DNA of 61,524 bases from Deltaproteobacteria bacterium (lineage in GTDB: Bacteria > Myxococcota_A > Polyangia > JAAYKL01): NCBI GenBank assembly GCA_030595125.1, contig JAUVDV010000027.1, forward strand, positions 1 through 61,524, in the 5' to 3' direction. Under the pieces are notes generated by a model. The model ran no database searches, was not told where the DNA came from, and saw nothing but the letters and a program-made list of their open reading frames with translations. The translations under genes were made by a program, and so were the position numbers. Shown in pieces: positions 33,664 through 43,963 of this stretch; the stretch's first letter is position 1, and every line of letters starts with the position of its first letter.

Positions 33664-35853
33664 CTACACCCCCCCACGCACTCTGGCGGAGAGGAGCGAT
33701 TCCCTCGCGGCGGTGCTGTCGTTTCGCACTGCTATCCGAAGTGCGCGGCGGGTTCCTACGAGAACGACGAGTTGCTTGCCTCTCGTCAGCGCGGTGTAGA
33801 GAAGGTTCCGCTGCAGCATGACGTAGTGCTGTGTGTGAATTGGAACCACGACCGCGGGATACTCACTACCCTGGGACTTGTGAATCGAGCACGCGTAGGC
33901 GAGCGTGGTCTGGTCCAGCTCCGAGGACGGGTATCGCACGGTCCTGTCCATGTACCGGATCTCCAGCCACTGACCGCCCTCCCCCACTGCTGTCACGTGG
34001 CCGATATCTCCGTTGAACACCTCCAGATCGTAGTTGTTCCGAACCTGCATGACCTTGTCACCGAGCAGGTAGCGACTCTCCCCTCCCGCCGACTGCGCCG
34101 GCCGAGGGTTGAGCAACTGGGCAAGCTCCCGATTCAGGTTGGTCGTCCCGAGCAACCCCTTGTGCATGGGCGTCAGCACCTGGATATCCTCGACGGGATC
34201 GAACCCGAACTTGTCGGGGATCCGACTGGACACGAGCTCCTTGATGACATCGAGACACGCCTCCGGCTCATCCCTCTCCACCATGAAGAGATCTGCGGAA
34301 GATCCGCGTTCACCCACGCGCGGCTCCCTCCCGGCCAGCACATCGTGGGCTCCGGTCACTATCAGGCTCGACCGGGCCTGCCGGAAGATCTCCGTCAGAC
34401 TCACGACGGCCAGGCGCCCTCCCAAAGCGGAGTCCAGGGCCAAAAGATCCGAAAGCACCGTCCCGGGGCCCACCGAGGGGAGCTGATCCGGATCGCCCAC
34501 GAGAATCAGACGCACGGATGACTTGAGCGACGCCACGAGCGCGGCGAAGAGCTCGACGTCCATCATCGAAACCTCGTCCACTATCACGACGTCCTCGTTC
34601 AGCGGATTTTGCGCGTTGCGCGCGAAGCTCATGGACTTGGGCGTGAACTCGAGCAACCTGTGAATGGTCCGGGCGTCTCTGCCCGTGGCCTCGGCCATGC
34701 GCCTCGCCGCACGCCCCGTGGGCGCGGCCAGCGCCAGCGTGAGACCCAGATCCGCCAGACAGGCGGTCAGCCCGCGCAGCAGTGTCGTCTTCCCCGTGCC
34801 CGGTCCCCCCGTCAACACCATGACCTTGGCGCGCTGAAGAACTTCGAACGCCTGTCGCTGCTCGGGCGCCAGCTCTATTTTTGACAGCACCTGCGCTCGT
34901 TCGACGGCCCCCGCAGCGTCCAGCGGCAGATTTCGCACGGACCCTGACAGTATCCGCGTAAGGTCGATCGCCGCCTCACGCTCCGCCCGATGCAATCGCG
35001 GAAGGTAAACCGCCGCATCGAGCCCCGTCCCCTCCATCATTACTCCACCCATGAGCGCCAGCCTGGAAAGGGCTCCCTCCAGTTGGTCTATCTCCAGGTC
35101 GAGAAGATCCTGAGCCCTGGGCACCAGATCCCCCTGTCGGGCAAAAACGTTTCCCTCCGATGCCAGATCCTCGAGGGCGTGAATCAGACCCGCTTCCGCC
35201 CTGTACGGAGACTCCTTCGGCACGCCCAGGTGGGCGGCGATCTTGTCCGCCGAGAGAAATCCTATTCCGTTCACGTCCATTGCAAGGCGGTAGGGATTCT
35301 CGCTCACGATGCGAATGGCCTTTTTGCCGTACCGCTTGTAGATGCGGTGGGCGAAAACCGGCGAGACTTGCGCCGACTCGAGAAAGACCATCACGTCCCT
35401 GACGTCGCGCTTTTCCACCATCGCCGATGAGATCGCAGCTCCCCTTTTGGGCCCGATCCCCTCGACCTCGGATAGCTTGCGAGGGCGTTTCTCTATTATC
35501 TCCAGGGTGTCCAGACCGAACCGCTCGACCAGGCGCCTTGCCATGACCGGCCCTATCCCGGGCACCAGCCCCGATCCCAGGAACTTCTCTATTCCCACCA
35601 ACGTTGCGGGCGCCAGCGACAGGCAGGTCTGCGCCCTGAACTGACGACCGTGCTTCGGATCTATCTTCCAATCGCCCGAGAACCGCACGCTCTCTCCCTC
35701 ATCCAGCCTCTGGAAGCTCCCGACGACGGTCTGGAGAAGGGGATCATCGCGCGAAGACAACCGCAGAACGGTCCATCCGTTTTCGTCATTGCGAAAGACC
35801 ACTCTCTCGATAGTGCCTTCGATAGTGGTGGGGGATCCTGTCTGACGGGCCAT
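33664..35853 (-). CDS. recD2: SF1B DNA helicase, RecD2/RecD-like
   Basis: 729 residues. The N-terminus has the OB-like and helix-hairpin-helix region typical of RecD2 (RFGLDTLEIIEKRPRKLSEVEGIG). The motor starts with Walker A GGPGTGKTTLL, then VVIVDEVSMMD, LVGDPDQLPSVG and the C-terminal YACSIHKSQGSEYP and LLYTALTRGKQLV. It is a 5'-3' helicase acting in DNA repair without RecBC. It lies alone and convergent to the LRR lipoprotein gene. Confidence 0.94.
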   Translation of the reverse strand: MARQTGSPTTIEGTIERVVFRNDENGWTVLRLSSRDDPLLQTVVGSFQRLDEGESVRFSGDWKIDPKHGRQFRAQTCLSLAPATLVGIEKFLGSGLVPGIGPVMARRLVERFGLDTLEIIEKRPRKLSEVEGIGPKRGAAISSAMVEKRDVRDVMVFLESAQVSPVFAHRIYKRYGKKAIRIVSENPYRLAMDVNGIGFLSADKIAAHLGVPKESPYRAEAGLIHALEDLASEGNVFARQGDLVPRAQDLLDLEIDQLEGALSRLALMGGVMMEGTGLDAAVYLPRLHRAEREAAIDLTRILSGSVRNLPLDAAGAVERAQVLSKIELAPEQRQAFEVLQRAKVMVLTGGPGTGKTTLLRGLTACLADLGLTLALAAPTGRAARRMAEATGRDARTIHRLLEFTPKSMSFARNAQNPLNEDVVIVDEVSMMDVELFAALVASLKSSVRLILVGDPDQLPSVGPGTVLSDLLALDSALGGRLAVVSLTEIFRQARSSLIVTGAHDVLAGREPRVGERGSSADLFMVERDEPEACLDVIKELVSSRIPDKFGFDPVEDIQVLTPMHKGLLGTTNLNRELAQLLNPRPAQSAGGESRYLLGDKVMQVRNNYDLEVFNGDIGHVTAVGEGGQWLEIRYMDRTVRYPSSELDQTTLAYACSIHKSQGSEYPAVVVPIHTQHYVMLQRNLLYTALTRGKQLVVLVGTRRALRIAVRNDSTAARESLLSARVRGGV

Positions 35854-35918
35854 ACGATTATTTACTCGGATTCGATCCGGCGGGCAATGGTTGATGTCCT
35901 GACAACGGGATGCGTTGC

Positions 35919-37487
35919 CTACTCGATGGGCACGTCGGGGACGTCGGAGATCGGCGCAACGCCGCAGCCGCCGGGGTAACCGAAGCTGACGTCGTTTGAA
36001 TAGCCAACCACCGTCGTGGAGAGCGGACCGTCGGAATCGATGGAGTGGTATCCGCCCGCCAGCTCAATGTGCAGGTACTGATAGTCCGTTCCTTCGTGTG
36101 ATCCCAGCGGAGTAAAAGCCTGGCTGACCGGAACGCCGTCGAGGGTAACCGAGGCGCCTCCCGCTCTCACGACGGTCACGTAGTTGGTGGCATATCCGAA
36201 GGGCACCGAAAAGATGTACTCGGTTTGGAGCTGGTCCACGGCGGGCAGCACGATCATTGAAGGATCGCCCGGGTACGGGTTCAGCAGGGTCCCGAAGAAC
36301 TGGTTACTCAGAAGGAACTGGGTCACCGAAAAGGTCTTGTCCGGATCGCTTGCGGCCACAACGAAGGGTTGATCTGACATGAACTCGGCGGTCTGGTATG
36401 CGGCGAGGGTGGCGGGCGCTCCGGCCGGAGCCGCCGGATAGTACTGGAGCTGGGTGCCGTCAAACGCCGCGCTTATCCTGTACAGGCTCATACAATCATC
36501 GTTTCCCTTGGCATCCGCAGCCGGAGCCACTGCATACGCGCTCCCCCATGCCTCCAGGGGCAACATCTGGTGTTCGACGTGATCGGCGCAGCACTCGGTA
36601 GTGTCGGTGGGTTCCGATGTGGCAACGCTACCCGCAAAGACCGCCACCTTCTTGTCGGCCTCGACACGCGTGCCCGACAGACTTCCACCCCCGTTTATCC
36701 CGGACGAAATAGCGGTCAGCACCTGCCCTCGATCGAGCAGGACGTTCTGGTAGGCGCCGGCGTATAGCGGGTTGGTCGGATACAATGTCACCTCGGTTCC
36801 ATCCTCCGTGGCGACAACCGAAACAAAACCACCGGTATTGTGAGCGTTGGCCGAAAACGCGTCGGCAGACACCAGATTCGCCGAACCCGTGATCGCCGTA
36901 TAGTCTTTTGACAGAACCGTAGATGGGAACAGCAACGACGCGTCGTTCGAATAAACGGAAGTGGTGTTGTCGAGCGGGTTGAACTGATACGCGGCGATCG
37001 GCACGTCGCTCTCGATACGATACGCGGTCCCATCGCCGGTGGTGGCTCCCGGCATGATATTCTGAGTTGGCAATTCAACGGTCACGATGCCGCCCACGGG
37101 CACAACCCCGCTGGCAATTGATGTCCCGCTGTTTCCCGAGAAAATATCCACCGTGGCGTCCGTCTGCGACGAGGTGTTTGCCACCACCACGGCGAACTGT
37201 TGATCGTGCGGCACAACCGCAAGCGGCGCCTGCGAGACGTTGGGCAAATCCACCGCCCAGAACTCGCATCCCAGATTTGACGGACCCATATTGTCACAGG
37301 GATCCGTACTGGAATCGGTATCGCCATCGCTATCCGTGTCGCTGTCCGTGTCGACATCCGTATCGGTGTCGCTGTCTGATCCCGATGGATTGTGGGCGCT
37401 GCTCTCACAGCCGAATGAAGCGACTGTCGTTATTGCGATTGCGACAACAACAAACCTGATTATCGTACAAAGTATATTCTTAAACAC
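35919..37487 (-). CDS. Lipoprotein with Asp linker and IgGFc-binding-like domain
   Basis: 522 residues from a GTG at 37487 with GGAGGGG seven bases upstream. Signal peptide with Cys27 (ASFGC), a DS/DT linker at about 37-61, then a long beta-rich region resembling the IgGFc-binding N-terminal domain: CEFWAVDLPN, the VPIAAYQFNPLDNTTSVYSNDASLLFPS stretch, and HVEHQMLPLEAWGSAYAV. In bacteria this domain occurs in surface adhesin-like proteins; immunoglobulin binding is not implied. The convergent-free gap to recD2 is short. Confidence 0.85.
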   Translation of the reverse strand: MFKNILCTIIRFVVVAIAITTVASFGCESSAHNPSGSDSDTDTDVDTDSDTDSDGDTDSSTDPCDNMGPSNLGCEFWAVDLPNVSQAPLAVVPHDQQFAVVVANTSSQTDATVDIFSGNSGTSIASGVVPVGGIVTVELPTQNIMPGATTGDGTAYRIESDVPIAAYQFNPLDNTTSVYSNDASLLFPSTVLSKDYTAITGSANLVSADAFSANAHNTGGFVSVVATEDGTEVTLYPTNPLYAGAYQNVLLDRGQVLTAISSGINGGGSLSGTRVEADKKVAVFAGSVATSEPTDTTECCADHVEHQMLPLEAWGSAYAVAPAADAKGNDDCMSLYRISAAFDGTQLQYYPAAPAGAPATLAAYQTAEFMSDQPFVVAASDPDKTFSVTQFLLSNQFFGTLLNPYPGDPSMIVLPAVDQLQTEYIFSVPFGYATNYVTVVRAGGASVTLDGVPVSQAFTPLGSHEGTDYQYLHIELAGGYHSIDSDGPLSTTVVGYSNDVSFGYPGGCGVAPISDVPDVPIE

Positions 37488-37567
37488 TGTCCCCTCCTGA
37501 AGTACGAACTACTCTATATGTGCAAAGGAATAAATGCCATACTCGATCCGGCCTGCACTCTGGTGAA

Positions 37568-38617
37568 ATGATGGACAAAGTACTCAAGCTGTTGGAGACC
37601 AACCCGATGATCGCGGCGGCGGCCTATATGCTGGGGGCGCTGGTCATCGCGTTCGTAATGTGGATATTCATCTCCAGGGTACTCCTGCGACTGACAAAGA
37701 AGACCCGCACCGTGGTGGACGACGAGATAGTCAACGCGCTGCGACGGCCCGTGTTCTTGTCGGTGCTTCTCATAGGCGCGTGGCTGGCTTTTGACAGGTT
37801 TTCACCGAAGGACAACATACGCCAGGTTGTTTACGGCGTGATCGTCACGTTGAGCATCATCCTGTGGGCCGCAGCCGCAACAAGGATAGCCAAGAGTGTC
37901 CTTGGTGCTTTTTCACGCAACATGGGCGAGCACAAGCTGATCCAACCGCGCACGCTGCCTCTCTTTGAAGTCGTACTCAAAACCCTCATCGTCGGCGGCG
38001 CAATCTACGGGCTCCTGCTCACGTGGGACATCAACGTGACGGCATGGCTGGCTTCAGCCGGAATAGTCGGAATCGCGGTCGGATTCGCCGCCAAGGACAC
38101 CCTCGCGAATTTCTTTTCGGGAATTTTCATCATGGCCGACGCCCCGTACAAGATCGGCGATATGATCGTCCTCGACTCGGGAGAGCGGGGCAAGGTCACC
38201 GACATCGGTATTCGCTCCACGCGCATTTTAACCCGTGATGACATTCAGATAGTCATACCCAACGCCTACATGGGAAATTCCAAGATCATCAACGAAACGG
38301 CGGGCATCGATAAAAAACGGCGACTCGTCGTAAACGTGGGCGTGGCCTACGGAAGCGACATCGACAAGGTGCGCGCAGTCCTCATCGATGTGGCTAATAA
38401 GTCCACGTACCTGGCAGAAGATCCCGAGCCGCAAGTGCGCTTCCATCAGTTCGGCGACTCCTCGCTCGATTTCAAGCTCCTGGGTTGGATAGAGGACCCA
38501 CTCCTCCTGGGGCTGGCACTCGATGAATTGAACACGGCCGTCTACAAGAGTTTCAAAACCGCCAACATCGAAATCCCCTTCCCGCAACGGGATGTACATC
38601 TCATCAAGGACAATTGA
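37568..38617 (+). CDS. MscS-family mechanosensitive channel
   Basis: 349 residues from the ATG at 37568; the GTG at 37520 is possible but adds unconserved residues. Three to four membrane helices (about 15-165) lead to the pore helix WLASAGIVGIAVGFAAKDTLANFFSGIFIM and the beta-domain start ADAPYKIGDMIVL. A cytoplasmic C-terminal domain follows. It opens under membrane tension to release solutes. Divergent from the IgGFc-like lipoprotein. Confidence 0.93.
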   Translation: MMDKVLKLLETNPMIAAAAYMLGALVIAFVMWIFISRVLLRLTKKTRTVVDDEIVNALRRPVFLSVLLIGAWLAFDRFSPKDNIRQVVYGVIVTLSIILWAAAATRIAKSVLGAFSRNMGEHKLIQPRTLPLFEVVLKTLIVGGAIYGLLLTWDINVTAWLASAGIVGIAVGFAAKDTLANFFSGIFIMADAPYKIGDMIVLDSGERGKVTDIGIRSTRILTRDDIQIVIPNAYMGNSKIINETAGIDKKRRLVVNVGVAYGSDIDKVRAVLIDVANKSTYLAEDPEPQVRFHQFGDSSLDFKLLGWIEDPLLLGLALDELNTAVYKSFKTANIEIPFPQRDVHLIKDN

Positions 38618-38696
38618 ATCTCCTTCGCATATTAATACTCGACATCCGATATGAGAAATTGGATAGTTGACACTATATTATTATACGGAGGAGAGA

Positions 38697-39434
38697 ATGA
38701 TGGCTTTTATATGGAAAACGACACTTGCCTTGCTGATGATTGTCGCGCTGGTTCTCATCTCTTGTTCACAGAATACCGACCCCTATGGCGGCTCGGATAG
38801 CGATTCCGACTCCGATTCCGACTCCGATTCCGACTCCGATTCCGACACAGACGCCTGCTACTGGGATGGGAGTTTCTACTCCAGCTATGATTCCATTTCG
38901 ACCTCGGGAAGCTCGCTCAACCTGGGCGACAACGATGTATCGGCGCCCATCAGCATCGGATTTGATTTCGATTACTATTTCGATTCGATGTACACGGACG
39001 TGCGGATCGTTTCCAACGGTTTCATTTACGCCGGAATCGCCGGGACCGATAGCGCCCCTGACAACAGTCCCATTCCGACAGTCGGCGGACCGAACAGTTT
39101 CATGGGGGTCCTCTGGGACGACCTCAACCCGTACTCCGGCGGCATGATTTACTACGAGACCAGCGGCTCCGCTCCGGATCGGCAGTTCACCGTAGAGTGG
39201 AACGCGGTTCCCTATAATGGAACCAATGACCCGGTCAACATGCAGGTGATCATCAGTGAGAGCGGCGGCATCATATACAAATACCTGGATGTCGGCACTT
39301 CGGCCGACCACGGCCTCGGCAGTTCTGCGACCATCGGAGTAGAGCAACTCTCGGGGGTGATGGGCGTCCAGTACTCCCACAACGCATCTGCGGGGATTTT
39401 GCCGGGCACGCAGCTCGAACTCATCTGCCCGTAA
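38697..39434 (+). CDS. Lipoprotein with Asp-Ser linker, tandem paralogue A
   Basis: 245 residues. GGAGGAGAGA lies before a double ATG. Lipobox VLISC, a DS-repeat linker at about 33-50, then a beta-sandwich-like domain with ISIGFDFDYYFDSMYTDVRI, SNGFIYAG, FMGVLWDDLNP and the ending TQLELICP. The domain resembles nidogen/adhesion-type domains. No catalytic motif. The next gene is a close paralogue. Confidence 0.85.
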   Translation: MMAFIWKTTLALLMIVALVLISCSQNTDPYGGSDSDSDSDSDSDSDSDSDTDACYWDGSFYSSYDSISTSGSSLNLGDNDVSAPISIGFDFDYYFDSMYTDVRIVSNGFIYAGIAGTDSAPDNSPIPTVGGPNSFMGVLWDDLNPYSGGMIYYETSGSAPDRQFTVEWNAVPYNGTNDPVNMQVIISESGGIIYKYLDVGTSADHGLGSSATIGVEQLSGVMGVQYSHNASAGILPGTQLELICP

Positions 39435-39531
39435 ATTTTTTTACGCCAAATCAAGTGCACGTTTACACTCGACTTTTGACATCAAAAGTTGAATAGTGAA
39501 CATACTACATCATTACAAGCAGGAGAGAATA

Positions 39532-40380
39532 ATGGCTTTTATCTGGAAAACGACACTTACCTTGTTAATGATTGTCACGCTGGTTCCCATCTCTTGTTCA
39601 ACCAAGAATAGCCCCTATAGCAGTTCGGATAGTGATTCCGATTCCGACTCCGATTCCGACTCCGATTCCGACACAGACACGGATTCCGACACGGATACAG
39701 ACACGGATACAGACACGGATACTGACACGGATACTGACACGGATACTGACACGGATACCGACACGGACACCGATACGGATACCGGCACCGACACGTCCAC
39801 CTGCTACTGGGATCTGAGTTCCTACTCCAGCTATGATTCCATCTCGACCTCGGGAAACACGCTCTCCTTGAGCGACGACCAGGTATCGGCGCCCATCAGC
39901 ATTGGATTCGATTTCGATTACTATTTCGATTCGATGTACACGGACGTGCGTGTCGTTTCCAACGGTTTCATTTACGCCGGACTGATCGGAACCTTGACCA
40001 CCTATTCCAACGAGCCCATCCCGACAGCCGGTGGGCCCAACGGCTTCATGGGGATCCTCTGGGACGACCTCAACCCGTACTCCGGCGGCATGATTTACTA
40101 CGAGACCAGCGGCACTGCTCCTGACCGGCAGTTCACCGTGGAGTGGAACGCGGTTCCTTATTACGGAACCAGTGACCCGGTTAACATGCAGGTGATCATC
40201 AGCGAGAGCGGCGGCATCCTGTACAAGTACATGAAATTGGACTCTCCGACCGCCCACAACAACGCCGGCTCTGCGACCATCGGCGTGGAGAAACACTCGG
40301 GAGTGGCGGGCGTTCAGCACTCCCACAACACAACCGGAGCGGTCACGTCAGGCCAGCAGCTCGAACTCATCTGCCCGTAG
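39532..40380 (+). CDS. Lipoprotein with long Asp-Thr linker, tandem paralogue B
   Basis: 282 residues. It has nearly the same signal peptide (MAFIWKTTL), lipobox VPISC and globular domain as the preceding gene. Its linker is about 37 residues longer, extended by DT dipeptides (residues about 32-88). The extra length is in six-base units, so frame is kept. GCAGGAGAG precedes ATG. It shares the GGCGGCATGATTTACTACGA block and other long identities with paralogue A, so the duplication is fairly recent. Confidence 0.87.
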   Translation: MAFIWKTTLTLLMIVTLVPISCSTKNSPYSSSDSDSDSDSDSDSDSDTDTDSDTDTDTDTDTDTDTDTDTDTDTDTDTDTDTDTGTDTSTCYWDLSSYSSYDSISTSGNTLSLSDDQVSAPISIGFDFDYYFDSMYTDVRVVSNGFIYAGLIGTLTTYSNEPIPTAGGPNGFMGILWDDLNPYSGGMIYYETSGTAPDRQFTVEWNAVPYYGTSDPVNMQVIISESGGILYKYMKLDSPTAHNNAGSATIGVEKHSGVAGVQHSHNTTGAVTSGQQLELICP

Positions 40381-40392
40381 ACTTTCCCCTCC

Positions 40393-41778
40393 CTAATCCA
40401 CGTAACCCAACGCTCGCAACTGTTCGATATGCTCGTCGGAGATCTCCGCCATCCCGGGCTTGTGCGCAATCGACTCCATTGAGAGAAGTCTGTCGATGAG
40501 CGCGTTCTTCAGACGGGTTGCTCTCTTGCTATCGGTGACGGCTACGTTGTTCATCTCCCCTGGATCAGCTTTCAGGTTAAACAGGCTGCTCTTGTCGGGC
40601 TTTCGCAGATCGTAGATGTACTTGTAACGGTCCTCCAGCACACTTCGTAGCTCCCTGTTGCGCGAGAGGCTCAGGTAGAGATTTCGTGCGTTCTTGTCCT
40701 TCCCCTCGGCTATTTTTATCATATCGCGGCCCTTCCAGCCGCCGGGGACCGCAGTCTTGCCGATGATCGCCAGGGTTGTGGGCACGTCCACGAGACTCAC
40801 GCGATCGGTTGTACTTGTGCCCGCCAGGCGTTTATTGGGCAGCCTCATGATCATCGGAACCTTGACCACCCCGTTATAGAGGCTGTGGCCGTGGCCGTAC
40901 CTTCCGTGCTCCGCAAATTCCTCTCCGTGATCGGAGGTCACGATGACCGCAGCGTCTTTGGATCTGGGAACCATTGCGAACAGTTTCCGCGTGGCCTCGT
41001 CCGTGTACCTGATCTCGCTATCGTACAGGGCATTGACGAATTCCGCCCCCTCGTTCCCGAACTGGAGATCCATTTTTTCGTATCGCTTGGCCCTCTTGAT
41101 TGTAATGAGATCTTCGTGGATGGGCCTGTCGCCCCAGTAACTGTCGAAGTATGGTTGTCGTTGATTGTAAGGAGCGTGGGGATCCAGGAAATGCACCCAA
41201 AGGAAATAGGGTCTGGCGGCGTTGAGTTTTGAACGCAGGTTTTTCACTCTGTCCAGCACCGTTGCTGCGTTCGCGAAACCTATGCATTCATAATGATCGA
41301 AACCGCGTCCAAAACCGAGTTCGGAACTGAGGTGTCGATTGGAGCTTATCCCAAAGGTTGTGTACCCGGCAGCACGAAGGCGCTCCGCGACAAGGGGGAG
41401 ATCCCCGGGGATTGCCTCCTGGTGCTCCACGCGCCCCTTTGCAACCAGCCCGTGCACGACCCCGTGTGCATAGGGGTAACGGGAGGTCATCAGCGAGACC
41501 ATTGCCGGCGCCGTCCACGAGGAGGTGGAGAATGCGTTTTTGAAGAGTATTCCATCCCCGGCGATTGAGTCCATGAAGGGGCTGGTGTCTCTTGCGTAGC
41601 CATATGCGCCGAGACGATCAGACCTCAGAGTGTCAATCGAGATCAGAATAATGTCCGGTGAATTCTTCGCCTCGACCCTGCGGGACTCCTCCGCAGATTT
41701 GTCGCCACAACCCGCCGGTCCGATGATGGCGAGAAGCGCCAGCGACAACACCCATCCTGATGCTCTATCGGTGTTCAT
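40393..41778 (-). CDS. Sulfatase-superfamily lipoprotein
   Basis: 461 residues. Lipobox GPAGC, then DIILISIDTLRSDRLG (metal-binding Asp pair), STSSWTAPAMVSLMTSRYP at the nucleophile position and VTSDHGEEFAEHG (metal site). The nucleophile region has Ser/Thr and not the C/S-x-P-x-R motif that gives formylglycine, so this may be a phospho-transferase or phosphodiesterase-like member. Located outside the cytoplasm. It overlaps the end of the TMTC-like gene by four bases and is the last gene of the likely operon. Confidence 0.88.
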   Translation of the reverse strand: MNTDRASGWVLSLALLAIIGPAGCGDKSAEESRRVEAKNSPDIILISIDTLRSDRLGAYGYARDTSPFMDSIAGDGILFKNAFSTSSWTAPAMVSLMTSRYPYAHGVVHGLVAKGRVEHQEAIPGDLPLVAERLRAAGYTTFGISSNRHLSSELGFGRGFDHYECIGFANAATVLDRVKNLRSKLNAARPYFLWVHFLDPHAPYNQRQPYFDSYWGDRPIHEDLITIKRAKRYEKMDLQFGNEGAEFVNALYDSEIRYTDEATRKLFAMVPRSKDAAVIVTSDHGEEFAEHGRYGHGHSLYNGVVKVPMIMRLPNKRLAGTSTTDRVSLVDVPTTLAIIGKTAVPGGWKGRDMIKIAEGKDKNARNLYLSLSRNRELRSVLEDRYKYIYDLRKPDKSSLFNLKADPGEMNNVAVTDSKRATRLKNALIDRLLSMESIAHKPGMAEISDEHIEQLRALGYVD

Positions 41779-43931
41779 CTTCCCCCCCTTGTTTCCCTGT
41801 CGATTTGTTCGAGCACGGTTTTTGCGCGGACGTGGCCGGGGTCGAGAGCGAGCAGAGTGTTCAACATGTATCTGGCCCTGCCGATCCTGCCCAGCTTGGC
41901 GTAGAGAATGCCCAGATTCAGCAGGGCAGCGGTGTTCTTGCCGTCCTTCGCGAGTACCGAGGCCATGGACTGCTCCGCCTTTTCAAGGTTTCCTCGTTCC
42001 GCCTGAATCATCGCAAGGGATATGGTCGCTTCGTGAAATTCGGGATTGAGGTCGAGGGCCTTTCGGTAATGAGTCTGCGCCCTGTCAAAATCCTTTTTTG
42101 CGGCGGCGATGGACCCGAGTGAGCCGTAAGCCACGTAGTTGGATGGATCCTGCTCGATGGCCTTCTCGAACTCTTCTATCGCCTTGTCGATCTTTCCCAT
42201 ACGGCGGTGCATTTCCCCCATCGCTTCGTGGACGATGGGCAGCCCCGATTCAATGTCGATGACGGTCTTGTAAATCTGCAAAGCCCTCTGATGATCGCCT
42301 CTACTGCTCGCCACCAGGGCCAGACCGATCCGCGAGGGCAGGTAGTCTTTCTGGATGGACAGACTCCTGACGTACGCTCCTTCCGCCTCGTCCAGTTTGT
42401 GCATCTTTCGGTACGATTCACCCACTACAAAAGCGAGGGTCGCGTTTTCTGTCATTACGAGTTCGAGGGGTTTTGAGATGTTGAGCGCATCTTTGTATCG
42501 CCCGCGATGAACCAGGGTAAGGGCGAGGCCAATCGCAAACGCCGGCTGGTCGTTTCCGGTTTGCTTCTTGTATGTGGACAATGCCTGGCGGTACATTTCC
42601 TCCGCCTCCTCCAGCCGCCCTCTGCGAAGGCGCGCGCCGGCCAACAAGCCCATGAAGTACGACGAACCGGGGGCTTTCTCGAGCGTGACGGAGAAAAAAG
42701 AAATGTCGTCGGCCCAGTCCCTGTTACGAATAGTTGTGGCGGCGCCGCATGCGACGAGTAGCAACGCCATTATGGCCGGTCCGATCCATTTTGTGCGGAC
42801 GAGACCGATGATTACGTACCCCAGAGCCAGACAGAAGAAGACCGACGGGAGGTACAGGAAGCGCTCGGCCATCGGGAAGCCCATATCAAGGGGGGCACTG
42901 ATGCGTATGATATTGGCCATGGGGATAAGGGAGGCGGCGAAGGCGAGGTATAGAAAACCTGCGGGACGGCGTTTCCTCAGGAAGAAGCCGATTCCGACCG
43001 TCGCCACCAGGGCCAGACCGGAGGCCACCCATCTCCAGTCGAACTGGGTCAGCCAGGGGTTTATCTGGTGGGCCATGAGAGGTAACGGCCAGAATAGTTC
43101 GCCGATGTAGAGCCAGAAGGTCTTGGCGGCGGTGAGTGCCCAGATGTGGAAAGGCTGGTGGGGCGAAGCGTTGACATCCACAGATATCAACAGGAACCGC
43201 CATAATCCATAGGCCACGATCACCGCAACGTAGGACAGGCTCTTTGCAATGGACGGCAGGAGCTTGCGTTTCTCCACAGCCCTCTCCCAGATGAATATGA
43301 CGATGGGAAAGGAGAGCGCGACCTCCTTGGAGAGGATCGCCGCCATGAGACAGACGCACGCGATGATAACTGTGACTGAACGCCGCGCCCGGGAAGCGCC
43401 TTTGAACCTGATGTGCACGTTCAGGGCGGCAAGGAAGAAGAGGGTGGCCAGAACATCGGTGCGACCGGAGATCCAGGAGACGCTCTCGGTGTGCACAGGG
43501 TGGACCGCGAATAGCATGGCGCCTGCAACGGCCCAGGCCTCCTTTCCCTCGAACAGGCGCATACCGAGGGACCAGACCAGAAGCACGCAAATGACGTGCA
43601 TCAACAGGTTCATCAGGTGAAACCCGGTTGCGCTCCTGCCGAAGGTTGTCAATTCCAGGAAGTAGCTCAACGTGACGACCGGGCGGTAATAACCGTACTT
43701 CACCTTGTCATCGTGCTGGGCGAAGAAGTCCACGGTGAAGAGCGTGTGAACGGGGGAGTCATCCGTGAGGCGATTGTCCAGCAGTATGAGGTGTTCATCG
43801 TCCCATACGAAGCCATTGCCTATGGTGTTTGCGTAAACGACAAACGAGATAACCGCCAGGGCGAGCGGGACGAGCACGCGACGGGCGGCATGTGGAATAT
43901 GGAACATCGGCTTGTCCTCGAGCTGGAACAT
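41775..43931 (-). CDS. TMTC-like membrane glycosyltransferase with TPR repeats
   Basis: 718 residues; the Met nine codons in (43907) has a better-spaced GAGG and may be the real start. Residues ~15-420 contain about ten membrane helices with the luminal-loop marks GFVWDDEHLI, YYRPVVTLSYFLE and HPVHTESVSWISGRTDVLAT, as in TMTC/PMT-type O-mannosyltransferases. The C-terminal ~290 residues are about eight TPR units. It probably transfers a sugar from a lipid carrier to protein in the periplasm. The adjacent sulfatase is translationally coupled. Confidence 0.88.
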   Translation of the reverse strand: MFQLEDKPMFHIPHAARRVLVPLALAVISFVVYANTIGNGFVWDDEHLILLDNRLTDDSPVHTLFTVDFFAQHDDKVKYGYYRPVVTLSYFLELTTFGRSATGFHLMNLLMHVICVLLVWSLGMRLFEGKEAWAVAGAMLFAVHPVHTESVSWISGRTDVLATLFFLAALNVHIRFKGASRARRSVTVIIACVCLMAAILSKEVALSFPIVIFIWERAVEKRKLLPSIAKSLSYVAVIVAYGLWRFLLISVDVNASPHQPFHIWALTAAKTFWLYIGELFWPLPLMAHQINPWLTQFDWRWVASGLALVATVGIGFFLRKRRPAGFLYLAFAASLIPMANIIRISAPLDMGFPMAERFLYLPSVFFCLALGYVIIGLVRTKWIGPAIMALLLVACGAATTIRNRDWADDISFFSVTLEKAPGSSYFMGLLAGARLRRGRLEEAEEMYRQALSTYKKQTGNDQPAFAIGLALTLVHRGRYKDALNISKPLELVMTENATLAFVVGESYRKMHKLDEAEGAYVRSLSIQKDYLPSRIGLALVASSRGDHQRALQIYKTVIDIESGLPIVHEAMGEMHRRMGKIDKAIEEFEKAIEQDPSNYVAYGSLGSIAAAKKDFDRAQTHYRKALDLNPEFHEATISLAMIQAERGNLEKAEQSMASVLAKDGKNTAALLNLGILYAKLGRIGRARYMLNTLLALDPGHVRAKTVLEQIDRETRGGR

Positions 43932-43963
43932 CGCCTCAATCTACATGGATGGCTTGACCAATG

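Noticed and set aside
33535-34521. 328-codon ORF opposite recD2
   Set aside because: Antisense shadow of the helicase C-terminal motor.
38650-38690. TTGACA as a -35 box upstream of the tandem lipoproteins
   Set aside because: No -10 box at acceptable spacing, and the paralogue's copy of this region does not keep it.
39598-40326. Gly/Val/Ile-rich antisense ORF and the Ser-Val repeat ORF over the Asp linkers
   Set aside because: These are translations of the GAY-repeat linker in other frames.
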